DNA from: Gemmatimonadetes bacterium 2013_60CM_65_52
Lineage (GTDB): Bacteria; Gemmatimonadota; Gemmatimonadetes; Gemmatimonadales; Gemmatimonadaceae
DNA: 64,000 nucleotides
NCBI GenBank assembly: GCA_002215645.1
Contig: NGFI01000005.1
Span: 1-64,000 of the forward strand
Direction of reading: 5' to 3'
Shown here one piece after another: positions 17,261 through 25,707 of this stretch. Below the pieces are notes generated by a model. The model had not been told where the DNA came from, did no database searches, and saw only the letters and a list, made by a program, of their open reading frames with translations. Position numbers and translations under genes: made by a program. Each line of letters starts with the position of its first letter. The stretch's first letter is position 1.

Positions 17261-17668
17261 ATGAAGGCGTTTCAGCCGTACCTCAACTTCGACGGCAGCA
17301 CGCGCGACGCGATGACGTTCTACACCGAGTGCTTCGGCGGCGACCTGTACATGATGACGTTCGCGGAGGCCAATACTCCCGTGCCTCCCGGCAATGAGAA
17401 CCGCGTCATGCACGCTCGCCTTGCGAGTGGCAACGGCATCCTCATGGCCTCCGATAGCATGCCGGGCAAAGCCATTACGCAGGGCAACAACGTGTGGGTG
17501 AACGTCGATTGCGAGAGCGTCGAAGAGATCGATCGCCTGTTTGCCGCAATGGCCAGGGGCGGCACCGTCGTGATGCCGCTTGCCGACCAGTTCTGGGACG
17601 CCCGGTTCGGCATGCTCACGGACAAGTTCGGCATCAACTGGATGTTCAACTGCCAGCTGAAGAAGTAG
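17261..17668 (+). CDS. VOC-family protein, PhnB-like
   Basis: This is a 135-aa glyoxalase/bleomycin-resistance fold protein of the PhnB (DUF1338/3-demethylubiquinone-methyltransferase-like) group. The opening MKAFQPYLNFDGSTRDAMTFY and the following CFGGDL are typical. Later blocks are MHARLASGNGILMASD, the VNVDCESVEEIDRLFAAMARGG helix and DQFWDARFGMLTDKFGINWMFNC. These proteins usually act as small binding or isomerase-like proteins, and no ligand is known. GGAG lies 6 nt before the ATG. A short C-run/G-run hairpin (17673-17686) follows the stop. Confidence 0.9.
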   Translation: MKAFQPYLNFDGSTRDAMTFYTECFGGDLYMMTFAEANTPVPPGNENRVMHARLASGNGILMASDSMPGKAITQGNNVWVNVDCESVEEIDRLFAAMARGGTVVMPLADQFWDARFGMLTDKFGINWMFNCQLKK

Positions 17669-17734
17669 AACTCCCCCCCGAAGGGGTCCATCGCTTGCAG
17701 TTGATCGGGCCAGACACCTGGAGGAGGCCCAGCA

Positions 17735-17887
17735 ATGATTCGCAAGCTTCGCGTCGGCGGCTACCGGCTCTACTCGCGCAAGAAGGATCCGAAGACAGGC
17801 AAACGGCGCAACCTCGGCACGTTCAAGTCGCGCGCGGCGGCTGAGAAGCACGAACGTGCCGTGCAGTACTTCAAGCACGGGGGCTGA
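17735..17887 (+). CDS. Small basic protein of 50 aa, unknown function
   Basis: A short gene with an unusually strong ribosome-binding site, GGAGGAGG, about 7 nt before the ATG. The product is very basic and opens MIRKLRVGGYRLYSRKK, followed by a DPKTGKRRNLG turn and an Ala/Lys/Glu helix (SRAAAEKHERAVQYF). I recall closely similar 45-50 aa proteins in unrelated bacteria, which supports it being real. The charge and size suggest nucleic-acid binding, but that is inference. It lies between the VOC gene and the membrane acyltransferase-like gene. Confidence 0.75.
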   Translation: MIRKLRVGGYRLYSRKKDPKTGKRRNLGTFKSRAAAEKHERAVQYFKHGG

Positions 17888-17963
17888 GCCACTCGCTACT
17901 GCGAGACATTGCCCATTCCGCCCGGGGACGCGAAGATGGTGGCGACCCCGGCAAGGCGGAAAC

Positions 17964-19151
17964 ATGGGCGTGAGCGCGAACGACGAGACTCTCACCGGCT
18001 TCCAACCACAGAGCGACGCAAGCTCCCGAGCGGGGCGCGTCAACTCGCTCGACATCGTCCGCGGGATCATCATGATCCTCATGGCCGTGGATCATGTCCG
18101 GGTGTACGCGGGCGTTCCGGCCGGCGGGTCCACGCCCGGCGTCTTCTTCACGCGGTGGATCACACATTTCTCCGCGCCCGGGTTCGCGTTCCTCGCCGGC
18201 ACCGGAGCGTTTCTCTATGGGCGACGCCTCGCCACCTCGGGCGCGCTCTCGCGCTTCCTTCTGGTGCGCGGGATCATGCTCGTGTTGCTCGAGCTCACCG
18301 TCATCCGCCTGGCATGGACGTTCAACACGGACTTCGCGCACTACAATCTCGCGGGAGTCATCTGGATGCTCGGATGGTGCATGATCCTGATGGCTGCGCT
18401 CGTGCACCTTCCGATGACGGCCATCGGAGTGATCGGCGCGTTGATCGTTCTCGGGCAACCCGTGTTCGATCCCATCGCAAGGACATTACCAGGTCCGATC
18501 GGAAGCTTCCTGTATCTTGGCGGTGTGACGCAGATTGCCGGCCTCCCGATCGGGGTGCTGTACGTCATCGTGCCGTGGATCGGCGTGATGGCGATGGGCT
18601 ACTGGTTCGGAACGGTGATCACGCTCGAACCGGAGGCGCGGCGACGCCGGTGCTTCCGGATGGGACTGGGTGCCACCGCAGCGTTCCTGCTCATTGCGAC
18701 GGGGCTTGCCGTGCTCGGCCCGCACGGAGACAACGGGCCGCCGTTGTTCGTCCGCATCCTCAATCAGAGAAAGTATCCGGCCTCGCCGCTCTTTCTCCTG
18801 ATGACGTTGGGTCCGATCATCGCGTTCATTCCCCTCGCGGAGCGCATGAAAGGGGCGGTGAGCGACTTCGTGGCGACGTTCGGCCGCGTGCCACTCTTCT
18901 ACTACCTGCTGCACATCCCGCTCATTCATGCTCTCGCGATCGTGGTATCGCTGATCCGCGAAGGTGCGGTCAACCCGTGGCTGTTCGGCAACCATCCATT
19001 CGACCCGCCGCCCGTGCCACCGGGTTACCGATGGAGCCTGGGCCTGCTGTACCTCGTCTTCGCCGCCGCAATCGCGATCCTGTACCTCCCCTGTCGCTGG
19101 TATGCGATGCGGAAGGGAACCGCCCCGGCGCCCTGGATGAAATACCTCTGA
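17964..19151 (+). CDS. Multi-pass membrane protein, DUF1624 / heparan-glucosaminide acetyltransferase-like
   Basis: This is a 395-aa inner-membrane protein with about ten hydrophobic segments. The first (SLDIVRGIIMILMAVDHVRVY) is the hallmark of DUF1624 and related heparan-alpha-glucosaminide N-acetyltransferase-type proteins, in which an Asp-His pair (MAVDHVR) is central. Members are thought to move acyl groups across the membrane to a periplasmic acceptor. The C-terminal part has further segments around FYYLLHIPLIHALAIVVS and LGLLYLVFAAAIAILYLPC. The start at 17964 follows AAGGCGG. The acceptor is unknown. Confidence 0.85.
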   Translation: MGVSANDETLTGFQPQSDASSRAGRVNSLDIVRGIIMILMAVDHVRVYAGVPAGGSTPGVFFTRWITHFSAPGFAFLAGTGAFLYGRRLATSGALSRFLLVRGIMLVLLELTVIRLAWTFNTDFAHYNLAGVIWMLGWCMILMAALVHLPMTAIGVIGALIVLGQPVFDPIARTLPGPIGSFLYLGGVTQIAGLPIGVLYVIVPWIGVMAMGYWFGTVITLEPEARRRRCFRMGLGATAAFLLIATGLAVLGPHGDNGPPLFVRILNQRKYPASPLFLLMTLGPIIAFIPLAERMKGAVSDFVATFGRVPLFYYLLHIPLIHALAIVVSLIREGAVNPWLFGNHPFDPPPVPPGYRWSLGLLYLVFAAAIAILYLPCRWYAMRKGTAPAPWMKYL

Positions 19152-19274
19152 CTGAAACATTCGCATGGCGCGTGAATTCGATCCAGCGCGCACTCTTCGG
19201 ATGACGTCCGCTGCACTGACACGTGCACCTTCCACGAGCGCAGCACACCGATACCCACTCCGAAGGAGGACACC

Positions 19275-19556
19275 GTGACGGACGAACGGATGGACGAGAT
19301 TCTCGATGCGCTCGAGCGTGGACGGCAGCGCGCCACCTACGGCGCCGTCGCGGCACTCCTTGGCAGGGCGCCGAGGACGTTGATGAGTGGACGGGAGCGA
19401 GATCAGCGGCATTCGTGGATCGTAAGCCGCAAGACTGGCGAGCCGACGGGCTACGAGCCGGACCAGCTTCACCCGGAGCTTCGCGCCAACGTTCACGTCA
19501 TCGATGCGCGGCAGGAACTCGAGGAATGGTTGGCCGGCGTTGGCGCGACGGCCTGA
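19275..19556 (+). CDS. Conserved small protein, 93 aa, unknown
   Basis: The GTG start at 19275 is set by a strong AAGGAGGA about 4-6 nt upstream. The protein has an N-terminal helical part (ILDALERGRQRATYGAVAALLG) followed by APRTLMSGRERDQRHSWIVS and TGYEPDQLHPELRAN. The YGAVAALLGR segment looks like a small helix-turn-helix, similar in flavour to the DNA-binding end of alkyltransferase-like proteins, though the PCHR active-site motif is absent. I recall similar uncharacterised proteins elsewhere. No signal or membrane segment is present. It may be transcribed with the DinB-like gene at 19621. Confidence 0.7.
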   Translation: MTDERMDEILDALERGRQRATYGAVAALLGRAPRTLMSGRERDQRHSWIVSRKTGEPTGYEPDQLHPELRANVHVIDARQELEEWLAGVGATA

Positions 19557-19620
19557 GCAACCGTACATTCGCCGCGGGCGGACATGGCCGGTTCAGCGTT
19601 CACCAGAGAGCATCATCCTC

Positions 19621-20118
19621 GTGAGTGACATCAGCGCCTCGGCGGCAGAAGCGCGCGTGTTTCTGCGGCATACGCTCGCCACACTGGCGTACCGTGGCGG
19701 AAAGGCGGTGCGCGGCGCTCCTGCGGACTTTGGCGATTTCCGCATTGGAGCGGAGTCGCGTACACCACGTCAGATTCTGGCGCACATCGGCGACCTTCTG
19801 GACTGGGCGTTGTGGATGTGTCGCGGTGAGCACCGGTGGAATAACTCGGAACCGCTGCCGTGGAACGAAGAAGTGGCGCGCTTTCACGGCGCTCTCCAGG
19901 AGCTCGACGCGATCCTGGCGTCGAACGTGGTGCTCGGGACGTCCATCGAGCGGCTGTTTCAGGGCCCGCTCGCTGACGCGCTCACGCACGTTGGTCAGTT
20001 GAACATGTTACGGCGACTCGCCGGATCTCCCGTACGCGCCGAGAATTACGCACGGGCGGACATTGCCGCGGGGCAGGTGGGGGTACGTCAACCTGCTCCG
20101 CGGGCGGAATTCGACTGA
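19621..20118 (+). CDS. DinB-superfamily protein
   Basis: This is a 165-aa helical protein with the DinB layout. An N-terminal helix SASAAEARVFLRHTLATLAYRGG is followed by SRTPRQILAHIGDLLDWALWM and a C-terminal ALTHVGQLNMLRRLAG. The histidines in LAHIG and LTHVGQ are positioned like two of the metal ligands, but the second is less typical. The start is uncertain: GTG at 19621 removes an unlikely Arg-rich extension present in the frame from 19504 but has only a weak ribosome-binding site. Substrate is unknown. Confidence 0.75.
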   Translation: MSDISASAAEARVFLRHTLATLAYRGGKAVRGAPADFGDFRIGAESRTPRQILAHIGDLLDWALWMCRGEHRWNNSEPLPWNEEVARFHGALQELDAILASNVVLGTSIERLFQGPLADALTHVGQLNMLRRLAGSPVRAENYARADIAAGQVGVRQPAPRAEFD

Positions 20119-20134
20119 CGTTATTCGCTGCCGC

Positions 20135-20560
20135 TCAACTTCCTCGCGGACCTCGCGACGGCGACAGGTTGTCGATTGGCACGCTGAGCTTGCCGTTGTC
20201 GTCGAGACTGAGTACGGCGCGACGCGTGCGCGGCATCGGATCAATCTCGTCCACCTCGATGACCAGCTTGTCTTCCGCCGGCCGGAACGCGGTGACGCGT
20301 GCGCCTACCTGCGCACCCGCGACACCGAGCTTCGCGAGCCGCGCGGGGTGAGACAGCTCACCCGAGACGCTGGCGCCCAGCGGCAGCGTCGCGCGCTGCT
20401 TCGGCGCTAGCCGAGTCCCCAACTGCTCGGCGAGAACGACGGAGGTGATGTCCCGGATCCGGCGCGCAAACGATGCCGGCCCCTGCGCATCCGCTTCGCA
20501 CATGGCCAGATGGCCCGCCCCGACGACGAGTGCCGCGAATGCGATGTGTCGTGCTGACAT
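20135..20560 (-). CDS. Exported hypothetical protein
   Basis: This is a 141-aa protein with a signal peptide (SARHIAFAALVVGAGHLAMCEADAQ) and a mature part with no family I can name. The mature domain mixes a helix (FARRIRDITSVVLAEQLG) with a beta-rich part (ASVSGELSHPARL, DKLVIEVDEIDPM, DNGKLSVPIDNLS) and could be a small beta-sandwich or barrel. The start at 20560 has AGAGGA nearby; an upstream in-frame ATG lies at 20590. It converges on the DinB-like gene with a gap of 16 bp. The 185 bp upstream to 20745 contain no recognisable gene. Confidence 0.6.
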   Translation of the reverse strand: MSARHIAFAALVVGAGHLAMCEADAQGPASFARRIRDITSVVLAEQLGTRLAPKQRATLPLGASVSGELSHPARLAKLGVAGAQVGARVTAFRPAEDKLVIEVDEIDPMPRTRRAVLSLDDNGKLSVPIDNLSPSRGPRGS

Positions 20561-20745
20561 GGTGTCCTCTCTCCTCGAGGACTCAACCATGGCAAGGACG
20601 TTCCGAGCACTGTGCTCCGGGTCCGCTTCCCCAACGGCGGACGGGTTTCCGTGGTTGTATCCTCGCCGGCCTATATCGTATTAAGTGTGCCGCGGCGGGA
20701 CACGATGCGCGGATGGCCGAAACTCCGGCTTACGCAGTGCAGTCC

Positions 20746-21927
20746 TCACTCCTTTCGTATGACGAGCAGAGCGTTGCCCACGGCGCGCTCGCCGGCGGCG
20801 TCGGAGGGCTTGTTCACAAGCACGCCGTTCACGATGAGCGTCGTCGAGCCGCCGCCGTCGAGGTTCATGGCCTGCCATGCGCCAAGGTTCCGCATGTGGC
20901 GCGCGAGCTCGCCAAGCGTCATGCCGCCGCTGCTCTCGGAGCGACCATCTACAGTAAGGAGAATCAGCGTCGTCGAGTCCTGCGAGAAACCGACTGCGGT
21001 GCGAGGATGCCTCTGCTCCGCGAGGTGTGAGGTTGCTCCTTCCACGGTCGGCTCATCGGCGCTGACGTCCACGCCGTCACGCAGAATGCGGGGCCAACCG
21101 CCGATGAGCGTTACCGGCGCACCCGACGACAATTTCGGAAGGGTGCCCAACAGGACGCGAACGGTGTCTCCTGGCTGCATCGCCAGCACCTCCTGCATCC
21201 TGGAGCCCGCGCCGTATGCGGCAAGGACGGCGCCGTCCACGGGGATGGCCGAGCCGGATGTCTGGGACACTGGCCCTAGTCTTACAAAGAGCAGCGTGTC
21301 GCCCCGACGCCCGGCGGTGGTGAGCGCCGCCTCCACTGTCTTGCGTGCGGAATCGCGCGGGGCCGACGGCCCAAAACGTGGTGTATAGAGCGCGGTGCCC
21401 TCCGAACGACCGGAGGGATTGAAGTTCACGGTGAGAATGGGCGTCGCCTTCTCGTGCGCCCACGCGTGCGCGTCCAGGATGAAACGATCAATCGCCGGAC
21501 GGCCGGCGCGGTCGATCGCAAGCTGAACGTGCACGTTGTCGAACATGTCGGATGGAGAGTCGGTGACTTTGAGACCCTTCCACCACTCGCCCGCGATCAC
21601 CTGATTGTTCTCATTTTCCCCGGTGGCGAGGTTGAAGAAGTCGCCGTTGATCGCCGCCACCACATGGGCGCCACCGTCCACCGCACGTTTTGCCATTCCC
21701 GAGGTCGTCTCGCGTCCCTTGAGCTGATCGTGCGCGCGAGCATGCCGGATCTCGAGGTCGGCGCGTTGCAAGCTCACGTGGAGGACGTGTATCTCGAATG
21801 GGCCCTTCGGCTCCACGATATGACGATAGGTGATACCGGGTGCGACGTGTTGCGTCGCGACGGTGTCTCCCTGCGCGTGAAGTGCGAATGGAACGAGGAG
21901 CAGCGCGAAGAGCACGCGAGCTTTCAT
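20746..21927 (-). CDS. Phosphodiester glycosidase family protein (NAGPA-like)
   Basis: This is a 393-aa exported protein of the family that includes mammalian N-acetylglucosamine-1-phosphodiester alpha-N-acetylglucosaminidase (DUF2233). A signal peptide (MKARVLFALLLVPFALHAQ) precedes the enzyme domain. Family blocks are AAINGDFFNLATGENENNQV, GGWPRILRDG, PRTAVGFSQDSTTLILLTVDGR and NLDGGGSTTLIVNG, the last being the DGGGS signature near the C-terminus. Bacterial relatives remove sugar-1-phosphodiester-linked groups from cell-wall or surface polymers. The start at 21927 marks the signal peptide. It lies 37 nt downstream of the NamZ-like gene and probably shares its mRNA. Confidence 0.88.
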   Translation of the reverse strand: MKARVLFALLLVPFALHAQGDTVATQHVAPGITYRHIVEPKGPFEIHVLHVSLQRADLEIRHARAHDQLKGRETTSGMAKRAVDGGAHVVAAINGDFFNLATGENENNQVIAGEWWKGLKVTDSPSDMFDNVHVQLAIDRAGRPAIDRFILDAHAWAHEKATPILTVNFNPSGRSEGTALYTPRFGPSAPRDSARKTVEAALTTAGRRGDTLLFVRLGPVSQTSGSAIPVDGAVLAAYGAGSRMQEVLAMQPGDTVRVLLGTLPKLSSGAPVTLIGGWPRILRDGVDVSADEPTVEGATSHLAEQRHPRTAVGFSQDSTTLILLTVDGRSESSGGMTLGELARHMRNLGAWQAMNLDGGGSTTLIVNGVLVNKPSDAAGERAVGNALLVIRKE

Positions 21928-21964
21928 GTGGTGGACGGCTCGCGGTGAAACGCGAACGGACACG

Positions 21965-23176
21965 TCAGTACAGCAAGAACGGTTTCACCCTCTGGGTGAA
22001 GCGCTCGGCGTCCGCGTTCCATTCCATCAGCAGAGCGTCGATCGTGCCCGCCTCGACCGCCGTGCGAAGCTTGTCGGTGCCGGCCAGGCGGTCGATCTGA
22101 CCCTGGCGCCAGGTGAACTCCGTGCGGTGTCGCGCGTAGATCGCGCGAAGCATGTGCACGCCGAGCTCCACGGGATGGACGGCATCGCGCTTCGTGACGT
22201 GTATCTTGATCATCGGAATCGTTTGCCCACCGAACTTGTAGCCCGCGTCGATGGTTCGCGTGGTCGCCTCGAAGGCGACGCCGGGCAGGTGAAGCGAGTC
22301 GAGCTCCGCGGCGATGGCGGCGTTGTCAGTCATCCAGGACGCGCCGATGAGAGTGAAGGGGTCATCGGTGCCGCGGCCTTCCGTCGCCGACGTGCCCTCG
22401 AAGAACACCGTGCCGGGATAGAGGAGCTCGGCGTCGACGGTCCGGAGGTTTGGGGACGGATTGAGCCAGGGAATACCGGTTTCGTCGAACCACATGGACC
22501 GGCGATAGTTCTTCATCGGCACGACATGAATGTCCGCGTCAATGAGCTTGGTGCCCGCGAGAAACCGCATCAGCTCGCCCGGCGTGAGCCCATACCGAAG
22601 CGCGACAGGATATTGTCCCACCAGCGACGCGAATCTCGGATCGAGAATGTTCCCCTCGATGCGATCGGCGCGGATGGGATCGGGACGGTCGAGGACGATG
22701 ACCGGCTTGTGCGCCGCTTTCGCGGTGTTGGCGAGGGTCCATTCATAGGTATAGACGCGCGCGCCGACGTCCTGGATGTCGTATACGAGCACGTCCACGT
22801 TCCCGAGCATTTCGGCCGTGGGGACCTGCGCGTCGCCATAGAGCGAATAGATCGGAACGCCGGTGGCGGAGTCGACGCCTGAGCTGACCTTCTCACCGGC
22901 CTTCGCCTCGCCGCGAATGCCGTGCTCCGGACCGAAGAGCGCCGTGAGCCGCACGCCCGGGGCACGATACAGGAGGTCGATCGTGCTCGTACCCCGGCGG
23001 TCCCGCCCGGAATGGTTGGTGAGGAGCCCGACGCGCTTGCCGCGGATGAGGTGCAGGGAATCGCTGAGCAGCACCTCGACGCCGGGAATGACGCCTGTGT
23101 CGGCCGCGGTGCGTGACGACGTCGCGGCGGAGGCGCAGCTCGCGAGGAGCGCGCACGAAAGGAGTAGGATACGCAT
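21965..23176 (-). CDS. DUF1343 lipoprotein, NamZ-type exo-beta-N-acetylmuramidase
   Basis: This is a 403-aa predicted lipoprotein (LLSCALLASC at the N-terminus) of the DUF1343 family. NamZ, a characterised member, removes N-acetylmuramic acid from the non-reducing end of peptidoglycan fragments. Conserved segments are GKRVGLLTNHSGRDRRG, LFGPEHGIRGEA, DVLVYDIQDVGARVYTYEWTL, VIVLDRPDP, LDPRFASLVG, TGIPWLNPSPNL and GTDDPFTLIG. The protein probably acts in the periplasm on cell-wall turnover products. The start at 23176 is the first compatible with a signal peptide; the frame extends to 23320. It diverges from the decarboxylase gene. Confidence 0.9.
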   Translation of the reverse strand: MRILLLSCALLASCASAATSSRTAADTGVIPGVEVLLSDSLHLIRGKRVGLLTNHSGRDRRGTSTIDLLYRAPGVRLTALFGPEHGIRGEAKAGEKVSSGVDSATGVPIYSLYGDAQVPTAEMLGNVDVLVYDIQDVGARVYTYEWTLANTAKAAHKPVIVLDRPDPIRADRIEGNILDPRFASLVGQYPVALRYGLTPGELMRFLAGTKLIDADIHVVPMKNYRRSMWFDETGIPWLNPSPNLRTVDAELLYPGTVFFEGTSATEGRGTDDPFTLIGASWMTDNAAIAAELDSLHLPGVAFEATTRTIDAGYKFGGQTIPMIKIHVTKRDAVHPVELGVHMLRAIYARHRTEFTWRQGQIDRLAGTDKLRTAVEAGTIDALLMEWNADAERFTQRVKPFLLY

Positions 23177-23305
23177 GGCGTAAGGGTGAACGTCGCAATT
23201 GTTCATCGCAAGCGCAGTTCCCTCCGATGCGTGCAGCCCGCAGATTGATGCCGGCCTGAAGGGACATGGCCGTGGCGGGCCGCCGAACCTTGTTGAAAAC
23301 AGATC

Positions 23306-24814
23306 GTGAGTGACGAGCAACCCATTTCCGACGAGTCATCCGCTGCGCTGATCGAACGCATTCGCCGGCTGGAGCGCGCTTCGCGCGCGCTCGATCCAGG
23401 GAGCGGGCGGCGCAAGACGCTGCGGAATGCCGTCATGGCGTCATCCGAGCGCCATCTGCGCAAGCTGCATGGGCAGAAGGGGTATGTCGCCGGCGCGGAT
23501 CAGGGAGCAGGCGTGCTGTCGCTACCCGTTGCCCGCGCCGGACACGATCTCGCGGACGTCATTGCACTCTACGAGCGTGAAGTGGTGCAGCCTGGAGCGC
23601 ACCCGTCCGCGCCGTCCCACCTCGCCTACATCCCAGGCAGCGGCCTCTACCACTCGGCCCTCGCGGACTTTCTCGCCGCCATCAGCAACAAGTATTCGTC
23701 GATCTTCTTCAGCAGCCCAGGTGCCGCGCGACTGGAGAACATGATGGTGCGGTGGGTGGCGGATCTGGTCGGATATCCCGAATCCGCGCTCGGCAGCATC
23801 GTGTCGGGAGGCAGCATTGCGAACCTGACCGCCGTCGTCACCGCGCGCGATGCACGCGACATCCGCGGCGGAGACGTGCCGCGCGCCGTGGTGTACCTGA
23901 CCACGCAAACGCACCACTGCATCCAGAAGTCCCTGCGTATCGCGGGACTCGGCGAAGTCCAGTTGCGCTACGTGGCGACGGATGCACGCCATCGCATGCG
24001 TCCGGACGCGCTCGCGACGATCATCTCGGACGATCGCGCGCATGGACTCCTCCCATGGATGATCGTTGCGACCGCCGGATCCACCGACGTCGGCGCCGTG
24101 GATCCCCTCGAGGACATCGGCGACGTGGCCGAGCGAGAGGGGTGCTGGTATCACGTGGATGCGGCGTATGGCGGGTTCTTCCTGCTCACCGCGGAGGGCC
24201 GTCGTCTGCTCAAGGGAATCGAGCGCTCGCACTCGGTCGTGCTGGATCCGCACAAGAGCCTGTTCATGCCCTGGGGCGCCGGTGTCGTCATCGTGCGCGA
24301 CGGGCGGGCGCTCGTGGAATCGCACGGCACCTCGGGACATTACATGCAGGACGCGCTGCGTGACGACAGCGAAATCTCCCCCGCAGATCTTTCACCCGAG
24401 CTGACGAAACCATTTCGCGGACTCCGCATATGGCTTCCCCTCATGCTCCTCGGCACACAGCCGTTCGCCGACGCGCTGGAGGAGAAGCTCCTGCTCGCTC
24501 GCTACTTCCGCGGTGAAGTGGCAAAGCTTGGCTTCGAGGTGGGTCCGGCACCGGAGCTCAGCGTGGTCACGTATCGATGGGCGCCTCCGGGGATGCCGCT
24601 CGAGGAGACGAACGCGCTCAACCAGCGAATCATCGAGGGGACGCACGCGGACGGCCGCGTGTTTCTGTCCTCGACGATGCTCGATGGCCGATTCACGCTG
24701 CGAATGGTTGCGCTGTCGTTCCGCACACACAAACGCAATATCGACATGGCACTCCGCGTTCTGCACGAACAACTGGTTCGCATCGGTCTCGTCGAACGAG
24801 CGGCCGCCCAATGA
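23306..24814 (+). CDS. PLP-dependent amino-acid decarboxylase (group II family)
   Basis: This is a 502-aa PLP enzyme of the group II decarboxylase fold (aromatic-L-amino-acid/glutamate decarboxylase relatives). The PLP lysine is Lys317 in LDPHKSLFMPWG. PLP phosphate and ring contacts are seen in IVSGGSIANLTAVVTARD, THHCIQKSL and the HVDAAYGGFF segment. It would remove the carboxylate of an amino acid to give an amine, but substrate prediction from the motif is unreliable. The start is GTG at 23306, close to the divergent NamZ-like gene. Its stop overlaps the glucanase start by 4 nt. Confidence 0.87.
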   Translation: MSDEQPISDESSAALIERIRRLERASRALDPGSGRRKTLRNAVMASSERHLRKLHGQKGYVAGADQGAGVLSLPVARAGHDLADVIALYEREVVQPGAHPSAPSHLAYIPGSGLYHSALADFLAAISNKYSSIFFSSPGAARLENMMVRWVADLVGYPESALGSIVSGGSIANLTAVVTARDARDIRGGDVPRAVVYLTTQTHHCIQKSLRIAGLGEVQLRYVATDARHRMRPDALATIISDDRAHGLLPWMIVATAGSTDVGAVDPLEDIGDVAEREGCWYHVDAAYGGFFLLTAEGRRLLKGIERSHSVVLDPHKSLFMPWGAGVVIVRDGRALVESHGTSGHYMQDALRDDSEISPADLSPELTKPFRGLRIWLPLMLLGTQPFADALEEKLLLARYFRGEVAKLGFEVGPAPELSVVTYRWAPPGMPLEETNALNQRIIEGTHADGRVFLSSTMLDGRFTLRMVALSFRTHKRNIDMALRVLHEQLVRIGLVERAAAQ

Positions 24815-25707
24815 AGCGTCGACGTCGTGTGGGTGTGCACGCTCGCCGAACGACGGCGGTCATTGGCGCGCTCATGGCGGGCGGCGTGATGGCATGTGCT
24901 CCGCGCGCTGCCGGTACAAATTCGGCGAGTGTGCCGAGCCCGTGGGTGCTTGTCTGGCGCGAGGAGTTCAATGGTCCCGTGGGTTCGCGCGTCGACAGCA
25001 CCAAGTGGCGCCACGACCTCGGCGACGGCTGTGCGGTTGGCATCTGCGGATGGGGAAACACGGAGAAGGAGTTCTACACGAATGCCTCGGAGAACGTCGC
25101 GCTCGACGGGCATGGTCACCTGATCATCGTCGCGAGAACGGCGCCGTCAGGCCTCGCCTGCTACTATGGTGCCTGCCGCTACACGTCGGCCAAGATCACG
25201 ACGCACGGGCGCATGCTCGGTGGTCCCGGACGCGTGGAGGCACGCATCAAGTTGCCTGCCGGACAGGGGCTCTGGCCCGCCTTCTGGATGCTCGGCGCCA
25301 GCCATCCCGGCACGCCGTGGCCGAAGTCGGGAGAGCTCGACATCATGGAGAACAAGGGGAGCGAATCCACGACGACGAGCTCCGCCGTGCACGGGCCGGG
25401 TTACTCCGGCCAGACGCCGTTCGCCCACCGTCACCCGCTGCGAGCCGGCGCGAGCGCGGACGGATTTCATACCTATGCGGTGGAGTGGGACTCGCTGCAC
25501 ATCCGCTTTCTCGTGGACGGCGGCGTCCACTACGTCGCGACGCGGCGCGAGGTGGACCAGCGGGGCCCGTGGGTCTTCGATCAGCCGTTCTTCGTCATCC
25601 TGAACCTGGCCGTCGGCGGGCACTTCGATGGCGATCCGGCGTCGGACGCGATCTTTCCCGCGACGATGCTCGTGGACTATGTCAGAGTGTACGCGCCGGC
25701 ACCGTAG
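24811..25707 (+). CDS. GH16-family glucanase, exported lipoprotein
   Basis: This is a 298-aa endo-beta-glucanase of glycoside hydrolase family 16. The catalytic motif E-x-D-x-x-E is seen as ELDIME (Glu175, Asp177, Glu180), and the two glutamates are nucleophile and acid/base. Flanking blocks are VWREEFNG, KLPAGQGLWPAFWMLG and FHTYAVEWD, which suit laminarinase-like (beta-1,3) members, though agarases share the fold. The N-terminus ends in AGGVMAC, a lipobox, so it is probably membrane anchored facing the periplasm or surface. It starts inside the decarboxylase stop (ATGA), so the two are likely coupled. Its stop abuts the convergent gene at 25708. Confidence 0.9.
   Translation: MKRRRRVGVHARRTTAVIGALMAGGVMACAPRAAGTNSASVPSPWVLVWREEFNGPVGSRVDSTKWRHDLGDGCAVGICGWGNTEKEFYTNASENVALDGHGHLIIVARTAPSGLACYYGACRYTSAKITTHGRMLGGPGRVEARIKLPAGQGLWPAFWMLGASHPGTPWPKSGELDIMENKGSESTTTSSAVHGPGYSGQTPFAHRHPLRAGASADGFHTYAVEWDSLHIRFLVDGGVHYVATRREVDQRGPWVFDQPFFVILNLAVGGHFDGDPASDAIFPATMLVDYVRVYAPAP

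Noticed and set aside
17673-17686. C-run/G-run hairpin after the VOC gene
   Set aside because: Stem of 4 bp without a U-tract; could be chance in GC-rich DNA.
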